Assembly: GCF_003013395.1 (NCBI RefSeq)
Contig: NZ_PXZM01000022.1
Location: 115,364 to 179,363 of the forward strand
Source: Brevibacillus fortis
GTDB taxonomy: Bacteria > Bacillota > Bacilli > Brevibacillales > Brevibacillaceae
Length of the DNA stretch: 64,000 nt
Direction: 5' to 3'
Shown: in pieces, positions 9,237-18,362 of the stretch
Layout: each line of letters begins with the position of its first letter
How positions within the stretch are numbered: the stretch's first letter is position 1
Notes under the pieces: model-generated
Databases searched by the model: none
What the model saw: only the letters and a program-made list of their open reading frames with translations
Told to the model about the DNA's origin: nothing
Translations under genes and position numbers: made by a program

Positions 9237-11111
9237 TTATTTTACTTCAACAATACGGCCTTCTACTTTTGGATTGACAGTTTTACGCTTGATCAAGCCT
9301 TCTTCCACGATGCTGTACATGGACAGACCTGTGTTGAAGAATGGCTTTTTCAACGATTCATAACCATCTCCACCTGCTGCCAGGAAGTCGATCGTCGCCA
9401 ATTTATACGATTTGGTCAGGTCAAGCGGCTTGTCCCCAACTTTTACTTCCTGTACGCGCTCGCCAGCTGGCTTGGAAGGGTTGTAAGTGAAGCTCATACC
9501 GCTTACTTGCGGGAAGCGTCCTGCGCCCTCTTCTACCTTGCTCACGCCGTTTTCGAGGGCTTTTTTCAGCTCTTCGCCGGTTACTTCTACGATCGCCAGT
9601 GTATTGTTCTCAAATGGCAGGAGCGTGTACAGACCTTTTTTCGTGATGTCGCCTGCTGGCAGCTGAGTACGGATTCCTCCGCCGTTCGCCAGTGCTACAT
9701 CTGCCTCGTAGCCTTTGATAGACTGCGTGCGCTCCAGCATGATATCCGTGATCAGGTTACCTACGTTTGTTTCTTTCGTACGTACCAGTGCGCGGTCACC
9801 ATCGAGCGGCACTTCGGATTTCGCGATCACAACGTTCATTACGGTATCGATCTTGCTTACAACTTCTTTTACCATTTTATCTACATCTGGATCAGCTACA
9901 ACTGCCTCGTCGTACTCTTTCAGACCGCCGCTGAATGCAACCAGTTCTTTTCCGAGGTAGTAGAGGTCTGCACGACCGAGAGACTTACCGTATTCCCAGT
10001 CTTGCACGATGTACGTACCGTTTACCAGTTCAGGCGTTTTCAGTGGCGTATGCGTGTGACCACCAACAATCAGGTCAATGCCAGGAACGTTTTTCGCGAT
10101 TTCACGGTCTACGTTCAGTCCGATATGGGAAACAACAATGACGTGATCTACTTCTTTTTTCAGCTCAGGTACAAGTACTTTCGCTACTTCTACCGGGCTT
10201 TTGAATGTCAGCCCTTTTACGTTGTCAGGGTGAGTCAATACAGGTGTGTCTTCCGCTACGAAACCAACAAAGGCGAATTTCTTACCGCCAATCTCTGCTT
10301 TGAAAATAGGTGGCAGCAATTCTTTTCCATCTGCCTTGAACACGTTAGCAGAGATGACTGGATGCTCGAGCATGTCACGCAGCTTGAGCAGTTGCTCATA
10401 ACCGAAGTCAAACTCATGGTTACCTGCGGCCATTACGTTGTAGTCGAGGCTGTTGAGGATTGGAACAACAGATTCGCCTTTGAATTGGTTCACGAAAACG
10501 GTACCTTGGAAGGTATCACCAGCGTCCAAGAGCAAGAAGTTTTCGTTCTCTGCACGCCATTCCTTGAGCAAGGTTGCGATTTTGGCAAAGCCGAATTCTT
10601 TTTGGTTCTTGTCTTCTTGAATATGACCATGTGTATCGTTAGTGTGTGCGATCGTTACATGCGTGGTAGCCGCATTACCCAATGCTTGGAAAAATTCGCC
10701 GCGCGTAACAGTCGCTTTGTTGTCGAGCTTCATTTTGTAGCCCAGTTTGTCAGCCATTTGAGTCAACTTGGCAGACGTTATGACTTGCGCAGGGTTTTTA
10801 TAGTCGTCTTGTGTGAGAGCACCTTGGCCCTTTGCCCAGTCGAAGTAAGGAGTAGACCAATGAGCACCTTTAGCGGCAGCTCCCACTTTTGCCTCTTTCA
10901 ATTTGGAGAAAACCACAGTAGCTTCAGCGAGAGTCACGGCACGATCCAAAGCAAGATCGCCATTTTGACCCGCCGATACAATTGCCTTTTTAACCATCCA
11001 GTCAGTGTGCTGTACGGGATGCAACGGTGCTGCAAATGCTGAGGAAGACATCAGCGATGCAAAAACGATAGACGCAAACGCCGTCATCGTAATCCGACGT
11101 GCCTTTTTCAT
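9237..11111 (-). CDS. Secreted 5'-nucleotidase / 2',3'-cyclic phosphodiesterase
   Basis: A 624-residue exported enzyme that releases phosphate from nucleotides outside the cell. A signal peptide (residues 1-27, ending in SSAFAA) is followed by a region of about 120 residues that resembles degenerate SLH repeats and may hold it to the wall. The metallophosphoesterase domain then shows all the metal-site motifs: HTNDTHGH, LLLDAGDTFQG, GNHEFDFG, VSHIGLNVD and GGHTHTP. The C-terminal substrate domain carries ANGGGIR, LPFENNTL and AAGGDGY. The ATG follows GAGGGGAAATTATC. A cre-like box overlaps the start region. Confidence 0.9.
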   Translation of the reverse strand: MKKARRITMTAFASIVFASLMSSSAFAAPLHPVQHTDWMVKKAIVSAGQNGDLALDRAVTLAEATVVFSKLKEAKVGAAAKGAHWSTPYFDWAKGQGALTQDDYKNPAQVITSAKLTQMADKLGYKMKLDNKATVTRGEFFQALGNAATTHVTIAHTNDTHGHIQEDKNQKEFGFAKIATLLKEWRAENENFLLLDAGDTFQGTVFVNQFKGESVVPILNSLDYNVMAAGNHEFDFGYEQLLKLRDMLEHPVISANVFKADGKELLPPIFKAEIGGKKFAFVGFVAEDTPVLTHPDNVKGLTFKSPVEVAKVLVPELKKEVDHVIVVSHIGLNVDREIAKNVPGIDLIVGGHTHTPLKTPELVNGTYIVQDWEYGKSLGRADLYYLGKELVAFSGGLKEYDEAVVADPDVDKMVKEVVSKIDTVMNVVIAKSEVPLDGDRALVRTKETNVGNLITDIMLERTQSIKGYEADVALANGGGIRTQLPAGDITKKGLYTLLPFENNTLAIVEVTGEELKKALENGVSKVEEGAGRFPQVSGMSFTYNPSKPAGERVQEVKVGDKPLDLTKSYKLATIDFLAAGGDGYESLKKPFFNTGLSMYSIVEEGLIKRKTVNPKVEGRIVEVK

Positions 11112-11146
11112 GATAATTTCCCCTCTCGTCTATGTATAAATAAATA

Positions 11147-11168
11147 GGATAACGTTTTCATTATAGCA
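11147..11168 (-). promoter_or_regulatory. Extended -10 promoter with overlapping cre-like box
   Basis: The minus strand shows an extended -10, TGCTATAAT (11160-11168), directly followed by TGAAAACGTTATCC (11147-11160), which matches the CcpA cre consensus at all but the last position. A cre box at the start site usually gives catabolite repression, so the nucleotidase may be carbon regulated. Confidence 0.5.
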
Positions 11169-11197
11169 AAATTTGCTAGGACGATGGTGTGATTTTG

Positions 11198-11989
11198 TTA
11201 CTTTTTGTTGAGAAAGCTCCCCAATGCTGCAGCCATTTTCTCTGGCGCTTCTACCATGCCCATATGCCCAACATCAGGCAGCAGCACTTGCTCGACGTTA
11301 TTTTTATCAACTGTAAAAGTTTTTTCAGCAGGAATGATCTGGTCCTCTGTTCCTGCGACTAATAGCACAGGTAGCGTCGTTTCTTGCAGCATCTGATTAC
11401 GATCCGCTCGATCACGCATGGCGATTAATGTTTGGATCGCTCCAACTGGGCTCGTCGTAAAGCCAATCTCTTTTGCTAACTGGACTTCTTCTCTCATCGA
11501 TTCGATATGCGAAGGTGCGAACAGCTTCGGGATAAGTGCTTTGATAAAAGGCTCCATACCATTTTCCCGAATGCTCTGGGCTCCTTTATCCCGATTCGCT
11601 TTGGCAGCGTCGTCATCCGGATATGGGGTCGAATGGATCAACCCAAAGCTCGCCAGCTTTTCCGCGTATTGATTGGCAAAAGCCAGGGTCACATAGCCAC
11701 CGAGCGAATGACCAAACAGATGAATCTTCGCTAAACCCAGCTCATCTACAAACAAAGCCAGATCGTCTGCAAAGCGCTCCATCGAATACGGTTCATCAGG
11801 GGCCGAGCTGTCTCCATGTCCACGCAAATCAATCGCCATGACACGATGCGTTTTAGACAGGAGCGGTACTAGCTTATGCCAGTAGGATGAGCTTCCGCAA
11901 AAACCGTGGATCAAAACAAGCGATTCCCCCGATCCTTCTTCTACATAGGCTATTTTGATGCCGTTACTCAGTTGAACTTCCTTTTTCAT
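11198..11989 (-). CDS. Alpha/beta hydrolase
   Basis: A 263-residue alpha/beta-fold hydrolase without signal peptide. The oxyanion region LIHGFCGSSSYW, the DLRGHGDS segment and the nucleophile elbow GHSLGG are clear. The acid is in AGTEDQIIP and the catalytic His in PDVGHMGMVEAPE, so the triad is complete. Relatives include carboxylesterases, lactonases and haloperoxidase-like enzymes, and the substrate cannot be predicted. It lies 86 bases upstream of the nucleotidase gene on the same strand but is separated from it by the promoter there. Confidence 0.85.
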   Translation of the reverse strand: MKKEVQLSNGIKIAYVEEGSGESLVLIHGFCGSSSYWHKLVPLLSKTHRVMAIDLRGHGDSSAPDEPYSMERFADDLALFVDELGLAKIHLFGHSLGGYVTLAFANQYAEKLASFGLIHSTPYPDDDAAKANRDKGAQSIRENGMEPFIKALIPKLFAPSHIESMREEVQLAKEIGFTTSPVGAIQTLIAMRDRADRNQMLQETTLPVLLVAGTEDQIIPAEKTFTVDKNNVEQVLLPDVGHMGMVEAPEKMAAALGSFLNKK

Positions 11990-12095
11990 GAATCATGCTC
12001 CTTTATCGTTTTTATTTCTTGTCACCCGGTTCTTCTGCATTTACGATTGGATCATATTCCCTGTTCAGTGAATGTGAAACGAGGTGCACACGTAA

Positions 12096-12773
12096 ATGGT
12101 ATACCCAAAAATAGGTTCCGTGATCGTAAGAAACGACAGTGAAATATCGTACACACTCATTCAGCCAAATCAAGCTCCGTCTCGCTCCATCTGTTTTTTC
12201 TTTCCTGGAGCAAGCTACTCGTTTGACAGACCTTATCTGTATTATTCTACCATGCTTTTTTTGAGCAAGCAGATTGATCTCGTCCATGTACATGCTGCTT
12301 ATGGACAAGAAAATACGGATTTTTGGAACGGTTCGTTCACAAAACGCAGTGCATGGATCAGCAAGGATATGCAAACCGTTGTCTCTCATGTGCTAGACAA
12401 GCAAAATTATGACCGTGTTTTCTTTCTCGGGAAGTCGCTCGGCACAGCTCCAATCATATGTGGCTTGCTCAAGGAAGCTCGTTTTGCCCGTTCGTCATCG
12501 ATCCTGTTGACGCCCTTGCTGACTGAGGAGGTGGTCAGCACGGACTTGCTGACTCTTACTCAACCGATATTTCTCGTCTCGGGAACTGCCGATCACTACT
12601 ACAATCAGGGTGTGGTAGATCAGCTATGCGCTACCAAACCAAACATTCAGCTCCATCTGCCGCAAAATGCCAAGCACTCCCTTGATGTTGAACTCTACGT
12701 CGATGATTCCCTTCAAGTGCTACAGTCTGTCATGGGTGAACTATCACGTTTCTTGGACAAGGAACTGAATTGA
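12096..12773 (+). CDS. Alpha/beta hydrolase-fold protein of unknown function
   Basis: A 225-residue protein with alpha/beta-hydrolase features: a nucleophile elbow GKSLGT, an acidic residue in SGTADHYY and a terminal His in QNAKHSLDVE. No signal peptide is seen. The ATG at 12096 has GAGGTG about ten bases upstream. It is transcribed on its own on the plus strand, divergent from the neighbouring hydrolase. The two hydrolases are not obviously close paralogues. The substrate is unknown. Confidence 0.75.
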   Translation: MVYPKIGSVIVRNDSEISYTLIQPNQAPSRSICFFFPGASYSFDRPYLYYSTMLFLSKQIDLVHVHAAYGQENTDFWNGSFTKRSAWISKDMQTVVSHVLDKQNYDRVFFLGKSLGTAPIICGLLKEARFARSSSILLTPLLTEEVVSTDLLTLTQPIFLVSGTADHYYNQGVVDQLCATKPNIQLHLPQNAKHSLDVELYVDDSLQVLQSVMGELSRFLDKELN

Positions 12774-12777
12774 CCTC

Positions 12778-12828
12778 AAAAACAACACCTCTTGCTCGTA
12801 CAATGAGAGGTGTTGTTCTCTTGTTTTT
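12778..12828. terminator. Bidirectional terminator
   Basis: AACAACACCTCT (12781-12792) pairs perfectly with AGAGGTGTTGTT (12805-12816). A T-rich tract follows on the plus strand and the complement of CAAAAA on the minus strand, so it serves both the plus-strand hydrolase and the convergent GyrI-like gene. Confidence 0.85.
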
Positions 12829-13304
12829 TACCGAAGCGGGATAAAAATTTCATACGCATTGTCGACCCGAGCAGACTCATGCACAGAAGGAACATACCGT
12901 TGATCGTAGCGCTCCATGCGAAGAGCTTGCTCGTTCACCTGATGGCCATTCTCGTTGAGCCAGCCAAAAAGGCGCTGGTATGTATCTTGTACCTCTTCCA
13001 TTGGTCCTGTGTGGGTGAAACGAGCGTAGGACTTCGCTAGAATCGTGAACCCGACCATGCCCTCAGGGATATGCTCGAAACGCTCTACTTCCACCACGAT
13101 GTACTCCGTATACATTTGGAACATCCGATTCTCATCGCTGATGTCGTAGCGAACCTCTGGTGAAATCACGAGAGGAATCTCATTCTGGCGCTTCAAAAAA
13201 GTCTCCCACAGCTTGGGCATGTACTCGACAAGCATGGGAAAAGAACCGGAGAAGCTTAGACCAACCAAGTGCTTTTGTGGTACGTGAACAATTGTTCCTT
13301 CCAT
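12828..13304 (-). CDS. GyrI-like / effector-binding domain protein
   Basis: A 158-residue protein made of a single GyrI-like (SOUL/BmrR-C type) effector-binding domain, without a DNA-binding helix-turn-helix. Typical segments are KHLVGLSFSGSF near the start, RYDISDENRMF, a PEGMVGFTILAKSYARFTH segment and the final YEIFIPLR. Such stand-alone domains bind small hydrophobic ligands or act as hydrolases or inhibitors. It lies downstream of hemL on the same strand but beyond hemL's terminator. Its role is unknown. Confidence 0.75.
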   Translation of the reverse strand: MEGTIVHVPQKHLVGLSFSGSFPMLVEYMPKLWETFLKRQNEIPLVISPEVRYDISDENRMFQMYTEYIVVEVERFEHIPEGMVGFTILAKSYARFTHTGPMEEVQDTYQRLFGWLNENGHQVNEQALRMERYDQRYVPSVHESARVDNAYEIFIPLR

Positions 13305-13372
13305 GTCTCCACCTCATTCAGCTGCATTTCCCCTCGTATTTTGACAATCGGTGTAAAAATCCTGCAAGAAGT

Positions 13373-13414
13373 CAAAAAAGCACCTCCTGCATGAGCAAGG
13401 AAGTGCTTTCTTTT
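13373..13414 (-). terminator. Terminator of the hemAXCDBL operon
   Basis: AAGCACCTCCT (from 13378) pairs with AAGGAAGTGCTT (13397-13408), with one mismatch and an eight-base loop. The minus strand ends in a run of T residues. It lies just after hemL. Confidence 0.8.
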
Positions 13415-13425
13415 TTTCAATCCTT

Positions 13426-14715
13426 TTATTCAAACGCTTTTTTCATCGCGTGGTAGCTCGCTTCAATCGTCCGTTCGATATCTTCGTCAGTATGAGCCAA
13501 GGAGACGAACATTCCCTCAAACTGGGACGGCGGAATCATAATGCCTTCTTCCAGCAGATGGCTAAAGTACGCCGAGAAACGCTCCAGATCAGATGTTTTC
13601 GCTGTTTCGTAGTTGATAACCGGCGTCTCTGTAAAGAACAAGCAAACCATGGAACCCACACGATTGAGCGTGTGTGGAATGCCCAGCTTCTTGGCATTGT
13701 CAGCCAAGCCTTCAGCCAAGCGCGCTGACATCTTTTCCAAGCGTTCGTAAGTGCCCGGTTTGCTGAGCTCTTGCAAGGTAGTCAAGCCGGCTGCCATCGC
13801 CAAAGGATTCCCTGACAGTGTACCTGCCTGATAGATTGGTCCTGCAGGGGCCACTTGCTGCATGATCTCCCGTTTGCCGCCGTATGCGCCTACTGGCAAG
13901 CCACCGCCGATGACTTTCCCCATCGTTGTCAAATCAGGGGTAATGCCGTACAGCTCTTGTGCACCGCCCAATGCTACACGGAAGCCAGTCATGACTTCAT
14001 CAAAAATCAGCAGTGTCCCATGTTTCTCCGTAATTTCACGCAGTCCTTCGAGGAAGCCTGGCTGTGGAGGAACGACCCCCATATTGCCGCCGATTGGCTC
14101 CACGATGACTGCTGCTAGATCATCGCCAAACGCTTCAAAGGCAAGCTTGACGCTTTCCAGATCATTGTAAGGAACCGTAATCGTATTGTGCGCTGTTCCC
14201 TCAGGTACGCCTGGGCTGTCAGGAAGGCCTAGTGTAGCCACACCGGAACCAGCTTTGATCAAAAGGCTGTCTGCATGACCATGGTAGCAGCCTTCGAACT
14301 TCATGATTTTGTTGCGGCGGGTATAGCCACGCGCGAGGCGCAGTGCACTCATCGTCGCCTCTGTACCGGAGTTCACCATACGCACGACTTCTACAGATGG
14401 TACGATCTCACAGACGAGCTTCGCCATTTCTGTTTCCCGCTCAGTCGGTGCACCAAAGCTAGTTCCAAGCGCGGCTACTTCAGTAATCGCTGCGAGAACA
14501 CGCGGATGTGCATGGCCCAAGATCAATGGACCCCAAGAGCCGATGTAGTCAATATAGCTGTTTCCATCCACATCAAAAATACGGGAGCCTTCTCCTTTTG
14601 CAATATAAACAGGATTGCCTCCGACGCTCTTAAATGCACGAACTGGACTGTTTACTCCACCTGGTATGTAATGCTGTGCTTCTGCAAATAACTGAGTAGA
14701 TTTTTCTCTCTTCAT
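13426..14715 (-). CDS. hemL: Glutamate-1-semialdehyde 2,1-aminomutase
   Basis: HemL converts glutamate-1-semialdehyde to 5-aminolevulinate using PLP. The ATG at 14715 (GAGGTG upstream) gives 429 residues, close to B. subtilis (430); the longer in-frame start would begin inside hemB. The PLP lysine is K267 in [13 protein letters not shown], with FDEVMTGFR and NSGTEATM as further family motifs. It is the last gene of the hem operon, seven bases after hemB, and is followed by a strong terminator. Confidence 0.95.
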   Translation of the reverse strand: MKREKSTQLFAEAQHYIPGGVNSPVRAFKSVGGNPVYIAKGEGSRIFDVDGNSYIDYIGSWGPLILGHAHPRVLAAITEVAALGTSFGAPTERETEMAKLVCEIVPSVEVVRMVNSGTEATMSALRLARGYTRRNKIMKFEGCYHGHADSLLIKAGSGVATLGLPDSPGVPEGTAHNTITVPYNDLESVKLAFEAFGDDLAAVIVEPIGGNMGVVPPQPGFLEGLREITEKHGTLLIFDEVMTGFRVALGGAQELYGITPDLTTMGKVIGGGLPVGAYGGKREIMQQVAPAGPIYQAGTLSGNPLAMAAGLTTLQELSKPGTYERLEKMSARLAEGLADNAKKLGIPHTLNRVGSMVCLFFTETPVINYETAKTSDLERFSAYFSHLLEEGIMIPPSQFEGMFVSLAHTDEDIERTIEASYHAMKKAFE

Positions 14716-14722
14716 CTCATGC

Positions 14723-15697
14723 TCACCTCGCCAGCCATTTTGCAACATCTTTTGCATGGTACGTAATGATCATATCTGCACCTGCACGTTTGAAGCCAAC
14801 CAATGTTTCCATAACGATACGCTCTTCATCGATCCAGCCATTCAAAGCCGCCGCTTTAACCATGGAATACTCAGCACTCACATTATAAGCCACGATCGGC
14901 AGATTGAAGTTTTCACGCAGACGAAGAACCATGTCCATAAAGGCAAGGCCTGGCTTCACGATCAAAAAGTCCGCGCCTTCTTTTACATCGGAAGCTGCCT
15001 CGCGCAATCCTTCACGTGCATTGGCCGCGTCCATTTGGTAGCTTTTGCGATCGCCGAATTGTGGAGTAGATCCTGCCGCATCGCGGAATGGACCGTAGAA
15101 GGCAGAAGCGTATTTCACTGCATAGGACATAATCGGAATATGCTCAAAACCAGCCTCGTCCAAAGCTTCACGGATTGCAACCACGAACCCATCCATCATG
15201 TTGGAAGGTGCAATAATATCTGCTCCAGCTTTTGCTTGGGAAACGGCGGTCTGACCCAAAAGCTTCAATGTTTCGTCATTCACTACTTCGCCTTCGTGAA
15301 TGACACCACAGTGTCCATGATCCGTGTATTCACACAGACAGGTATCTGCAATCACGATCATTTCCGGATGAGCTTCCTTGATCAGACGCATTGCCTGCTG
15401 GGTAATCGCATCATCATTGTACGCCTCTGTTCCGCATGCGTCTTTATGCGTTGGTACCCCAAACATCAAAACAGCTTGAATACCCAGAGCGACGATTTCC
15501 TTCATTTCTTCGGCTAGTGTGTCCAAGGAGAGCTGATACACGCCTGGCATGGACGGAATCTCATTTTTAATACCAGTTCCTTCCACTACAAACAACGGAT
15601 AAATCAAGTCTTCCACCCGTACGTGGTTCTCCCGCACCAGATTGCGCATAGCCGCGCTCTTGCGCAGTCGGCGATGACGGTCAAATGTTTGTGCCAT
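14723..15697 (-). CDS. hemB: Delta-aminolevulinic acid dehydratase (porphobilinogen synthase)
   Basis: HemB condenses two 5-aminolevulinate molecules to porphobilinogen. The 324-residue protein has the zinc-type cysteine cluster [14 protein letters not shown], and both active-site lysines are visible, in [17 protein letters not shown] and [12 protein letters not shown]. Its start overlaps the end of hemD by 17 bases, so translation is probably coupled. Confidence 0.95.
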   Translation of the reverse strand: MAQTFDRHRRLRKSAAMRNLVRENHVRVEDLIYPLFVVEGTGIKNEIPSMPGVYQLSLDTLAEEMKEIVALGIQAVLMFGVPTHKDACGTEAYNDDAITQQAMRLIKEAHPEMIVIADTCLCEYTDHGHCGVIHEGEVVNDETLKLLGQTAVSQAKAGADIIAPSNMMDGFVVAIREALDEAGFEHIPIMSYAVKYASAFYGPFRDAAGSTPQFGDRKSYQMDAANAREGLREAASDVKEGADFLIVKPGLAFMDMVLRLRENFNLPIVAYNVSAEYSMVKAAALNGWIDEERIVMETLVGFKRAGADMIITYHAKDVAKWLAR

Positions 15698-16493
15698 GTC
15701 GATTCCCTCCCAGATTATCTAGTATAGCTCCTAGCAAGCCTTCCACGGTGTACTCACTCGCTACCACATGAACAGTAAGCCCGTTTTGTTTTGCTGTATC
15801 TGCCGTTATTGGTCCGATGCAGGCTATCTGAACGTGCTTGAGCCAGTCAGATGATGTATAGGGCTCCATCGCTGCCATAAAATGCGTCACCGTTGAAGAG
15901 CTAGTAAACAAGATGATATCAATTAGACCTTGCTGTAGCTTTTCCGCTGCGTCTGGAGCCTGCTCTGCATCAATGACAGTGTGATACACGTCTACCTCTG
16001 TCACAGCAAGCCCCAAGCGAACAAGCTCCTTTGGCAGTGCCTTGCGGGCAATATCTGCACGTGGCAGCAAAACACGCTGACCAGGCAACAGCTGATCATA
16101 CAAGCTCGATAGCAATCCCTCCGCCACGTAATCGGACGGGATGACAGCTACTTTAAGCCCTTGCTGCTCAAGGGCCTTAGCAGTCTTCGGACCAACCGCA
16201 GCAATTTTGCCAGTGATCGCTTCGAGTCCAACCCCGACCTCATGCATCCGCTCCAGGAAGAAGCGCACACCATTCACACTCGTGAACACCACCCAGTCGA
16301 ATGTTGGCAACTGGGTGATGGCTTCGTCGAGCTTGGCGGTGTCCGTCGGCGGCATCATTTTTAACAGGGGAAATGCGTACGCTTCTCCACCTAACCGCTC
16401 AATATGTTCAACGAGCTCGCGAACTTGACTTCTTGCCCGCGTTACCATGATGCACTTGCCAATCAGCGGCTTGTGCGATCCGTGGACAATCAT
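15681..16493 (-). CDS. hemD: Uroporphyrinogen-III synthase
   Basis: HemD cyclises hydroxymethylbilane to uroporphyrinogen III with inversion of ring D. The 270-residue protein is divergent, as this family is, but keeps [10 protein letters not shown] near the start, [14 protein letters not shown], a [10 protein letters not shown] segment and [10 protein letters not shown]. Its ATG overlaps the hemC stop by four bases (ATGA) and its end overlaps hemB. Position in the operon supports the call as much as the sequence does. Confidence 0.9.
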   Translation of the reverse strand: MIVHGSHKPLIGKCIMVTRARSQVRELVEHIERLGGEAYAFPLLKMMPPTDTAKLDEAITQLPTFDWVVFTSVNGVRFFLERMHEVGVGLEAITGKIAAVGPKTAKALEQQGLKVAVIPSDYVAEGLLSSLYDQLLPGQRVLLPRADIARKALPKELVRLGLAVTEVDVYHTVIDAEQAPDAAEKLQQGLIDIILFTSSSTVTHFMAAMEPYTSSDWLKHVQIACIGPITADTAKQNGLTVHVVASEYTVEGLLGAILDNLGGNRHGTNI

Positions 16494-17419
16494 TGCTCAT
16501 TCTCCCGCAATACTTGTGCAAGGACTTCTCCCGCTCCCTGCGCCAGAAGAGCTTCCGCCACTTGAATACCCAGCGCTAACGGATCTTGGCCAGTCGCCGT
16601 GTTTTTAAACATTTGCTTCCCATCTGGGGAGCCAACCATTCCCGTCAAAGTAATTTCATTGTTCTCTCCAACCGTTGCGTATGCGCCAATCGGCACCTGA
16701 CAGCCGCCTTGCAGCTTGTGCAGGAAGCTGCGCTCTGCCGTTACCGCCAAACGCGTCGGTGCATCATCCAACTGCTTCAAGAGAGCGAGTGTTTCCTCAT
16801 CATCTGCACGGCATTCGATGGCAAGCGCTCCTTGACCGACTGCTGGCAAGCTGATTTCAACAGGCAGGAACTGCGAAATGCTCCCTTCAAAATTCACGCG
16901 CTCAAGTCCAGCCGCAGCGAGGATGATGGCATCAAAATTGCCTTCTTCCAGCTTACGCATACGCGTATCAATATTGCCTCGCAGAGATTCGATCTGAATA
17001 TCAGGGCGATGTGCGAGAATTTGTGAAGAACGACGCAAGCTGCTGGTTCCTACCAAAGCTCCTTCTGGCAGTTCATCCAACGTCTTGCCATCCTTGGAAA
17101 GCAGAACATCTCGAGGATCAACACGCTTCGGAATCGCGCCGATTACCAAGCCCTCTGGCAATTCAGACGGCATATCCTTCAAGCTGTGTACCGCAAAATC
17201 GGTTTCCTTATCGAACAGGGATTGTTCAATTTCTTTGACAAACAATCCTTTTCCGCCTACTTTGGACAAAGTCACGTCGAGGATTCGATCGCCTTTTGTC
17301 ACGATTTCATGCAATTCAAAATCAGCTTCAGGTGCGAACCCCTTCAGTTTTTCTACGACCCATTTCGTTTGGGTGAGCGCCAATTTGCTGCGACGCGTTC
17401 CCACTTTCCATTTTCCCAT
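16490..17419 (-). CDS. hemC: Hydroxymethylbilane synthase (porphobilinogen deaminase)
   Basis: HemC polymerises four porphobilinogens to hydroxymethylbilane. The 309 residues include GTRRSKLALTQT at the start, HSLKDMPSELPEGL and RGNIDTRMRKLEEG in the first domains, and the cysteine that anchors the dipyrromethane cofactor in GGCQVPIGAYA near residue 242. It overlaps hemD by four bases and follows hemX by 24 bases. Confidence 0.95.
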   Translation of the reverse strand: MGKWKVGTRRSKLALTQTKWVVEKLKGFAPEADFELHEIVTKGDRILDVTLSKVGGKGLFVKEIEQSLFDKETDFAVHSLKDMPSELPEGLVIGAIPKRVDPRDVLLSKDGKTLDELPEGALVGTSSLRRSSQILAHRPDIQIESLRGNIDTRMRKLEEGNFDAIILAAAGLERVNFEGSISQFLPVEISLPAVGQGALAIECRADDEETLALLKQLDDAPTRLAVTAERSFLHKLQGGCQVPIGAYATVGENNEITLTGMVGSPDGKQMFKNTATGQDPLALGIQVAEALLAQGAGEVLAQVLRENEQ

Positions 17420-17443
17420 GACAGCCTCCTTGATGAACAGCCC

Positions 17444-18262
17444 CTACCACCAGTCGTGAAATGTAGAAGTAGTGAAGCCTAAAAAATTGATAAGCAGTAA
17501 CAAAAACGCCAGGACGTTCCACTGCGCGAGTCTGCGCATCTGCACCGTATCCCGATAGCGTTGGTACAGCCACAGCGAATAAATCGCAAGAACTAGCACA
17601 GAGAGCACTACTTTTGAATCAAACAAAAATTTCTCTGGCAAAACCATTTTACCCCAAATGATACCTAATACAATCGAGAGCAAGAGCATTGGTACACCCA
17701 GCATGTTCATTCGGTACGCATAGCCTTCCAATTGATCAAGACTAGGCAAACGCCTGAGCAACGGCGACCAGCGTCTTCCCTTGAGCATTTTATGCTGAAG
17801 CAAGTACATGGCCGAGAAGATCATAGAGAGCGAGAATGCCCCGTAGCTGAACATGGCCAGTGTCACATGTGTCAACAATAGCTCGGAGGTCAAAATGCTC
17901 GATACAGCCTCAATCGGCGTTTCCGGCAAAAACATCGACATGACGAGCACGACGAACCCGATAATATTAGTAAAAAAAACCAACAAATCAATCCGAAAAA
18001 AATAGTGAATGGCAAGCGACAAGCCTACCAGCACCCATGAATAAAAAAAGAGCGTCTCAAACAGCGTAATGACAGGAAAATACCCCTTCATGACTGCCTG
18101 TGAGACAAAAAATGCGGTTTGCAAGGCCCAAACGACAACAAGCAACCCGAAAGCCAGACGATTGACTTTCCGGTTGCTTTGCAAGAAGTCGTTAAAATAG
18201 AAGAGAACACTTGCAGCGTAGAGAAAGATCGTCAAGTCGTAGATCCATCTCACCTCGGCCAT
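17444..18262 (-). CDS. hemX: HemX, CcsA-like membrane protein
   Basis: A 272-residue integral membrane protein with about eight hydrophobic helices, of the CcsA/CcmC-like cytochrome c assembly superfamily. The ATG at 18262 follows GGGGGAGAG; the longer reading uses a TTG with a poor site. In B. subtilis HemX lowers the level of HemA, giving feedback control of heme synthesis. It lies between hemA and hemC in the usual order. An AT-rich inverted repeat separates it from hemA. Confidence 0.9.
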   Translation of the reverse strand: MAEVRWIYDLTIFLYAASVLFYFNDFLQSNRKVNRLAFGLLVVVWALQTAFFVSQAVMKGYFPVITLFETLFFYSWVLVGLSLAIHYFFRIDLLVFFTNIIGFVVLVMSMFLPETPIEAVSSILTSELLLTHVTLAMFSYGAFSLSMIFSAMYLLQHKMLKGRRWSPLLRRLPSLDQLEGYAYRMNMLGVPMLLLSIVLGIIWGKMVLPEKFLFDSKVVLSVLVLAIYSLWLYQRYRDTVQMRRLAQWNVLAFLLLLINFLGFTTSTFHDWW

Positions 18263-18305
18263 GCACTCTCTCCCCCACTTTCCCAATCGGTTTCTAACAA
18301 TACGA

Positions 18306-18329
18306 GTTCAAAAAGACGACTTTTTGAAC
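18306..18329 (-). repeat. Perfect inverted repeat between hemA and hemX
   Basis: GTTCAAAAAG and CTTTTTGAAC form perfect ten-base arms around a four-base loop. The hairpin is AT-rich, has no T tract directly after it, and lies within the hem operon transcript. It could be an RNA processing or stability element rather than a terminator. The function is inferred. Confidence 0.5.
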
Positions 18330-18362
18330 AACCTCTAGTAGCAGATAGATTGTCAGGCCAGC

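Noticed and set aside
9507..11042. 511-codon plus-strand open frame
   Set aside because: It lies wholly antisense to the well-supported 5'-nucleotidase gene, has no RBS and reads as a Cys/Phe-rich shadow.
12012..12389. 125-codon minus-strand open frame
   Set aside because: It overlaps the start of the plus-strand hydrolase gene antisense and lacks an RBS and any motif.
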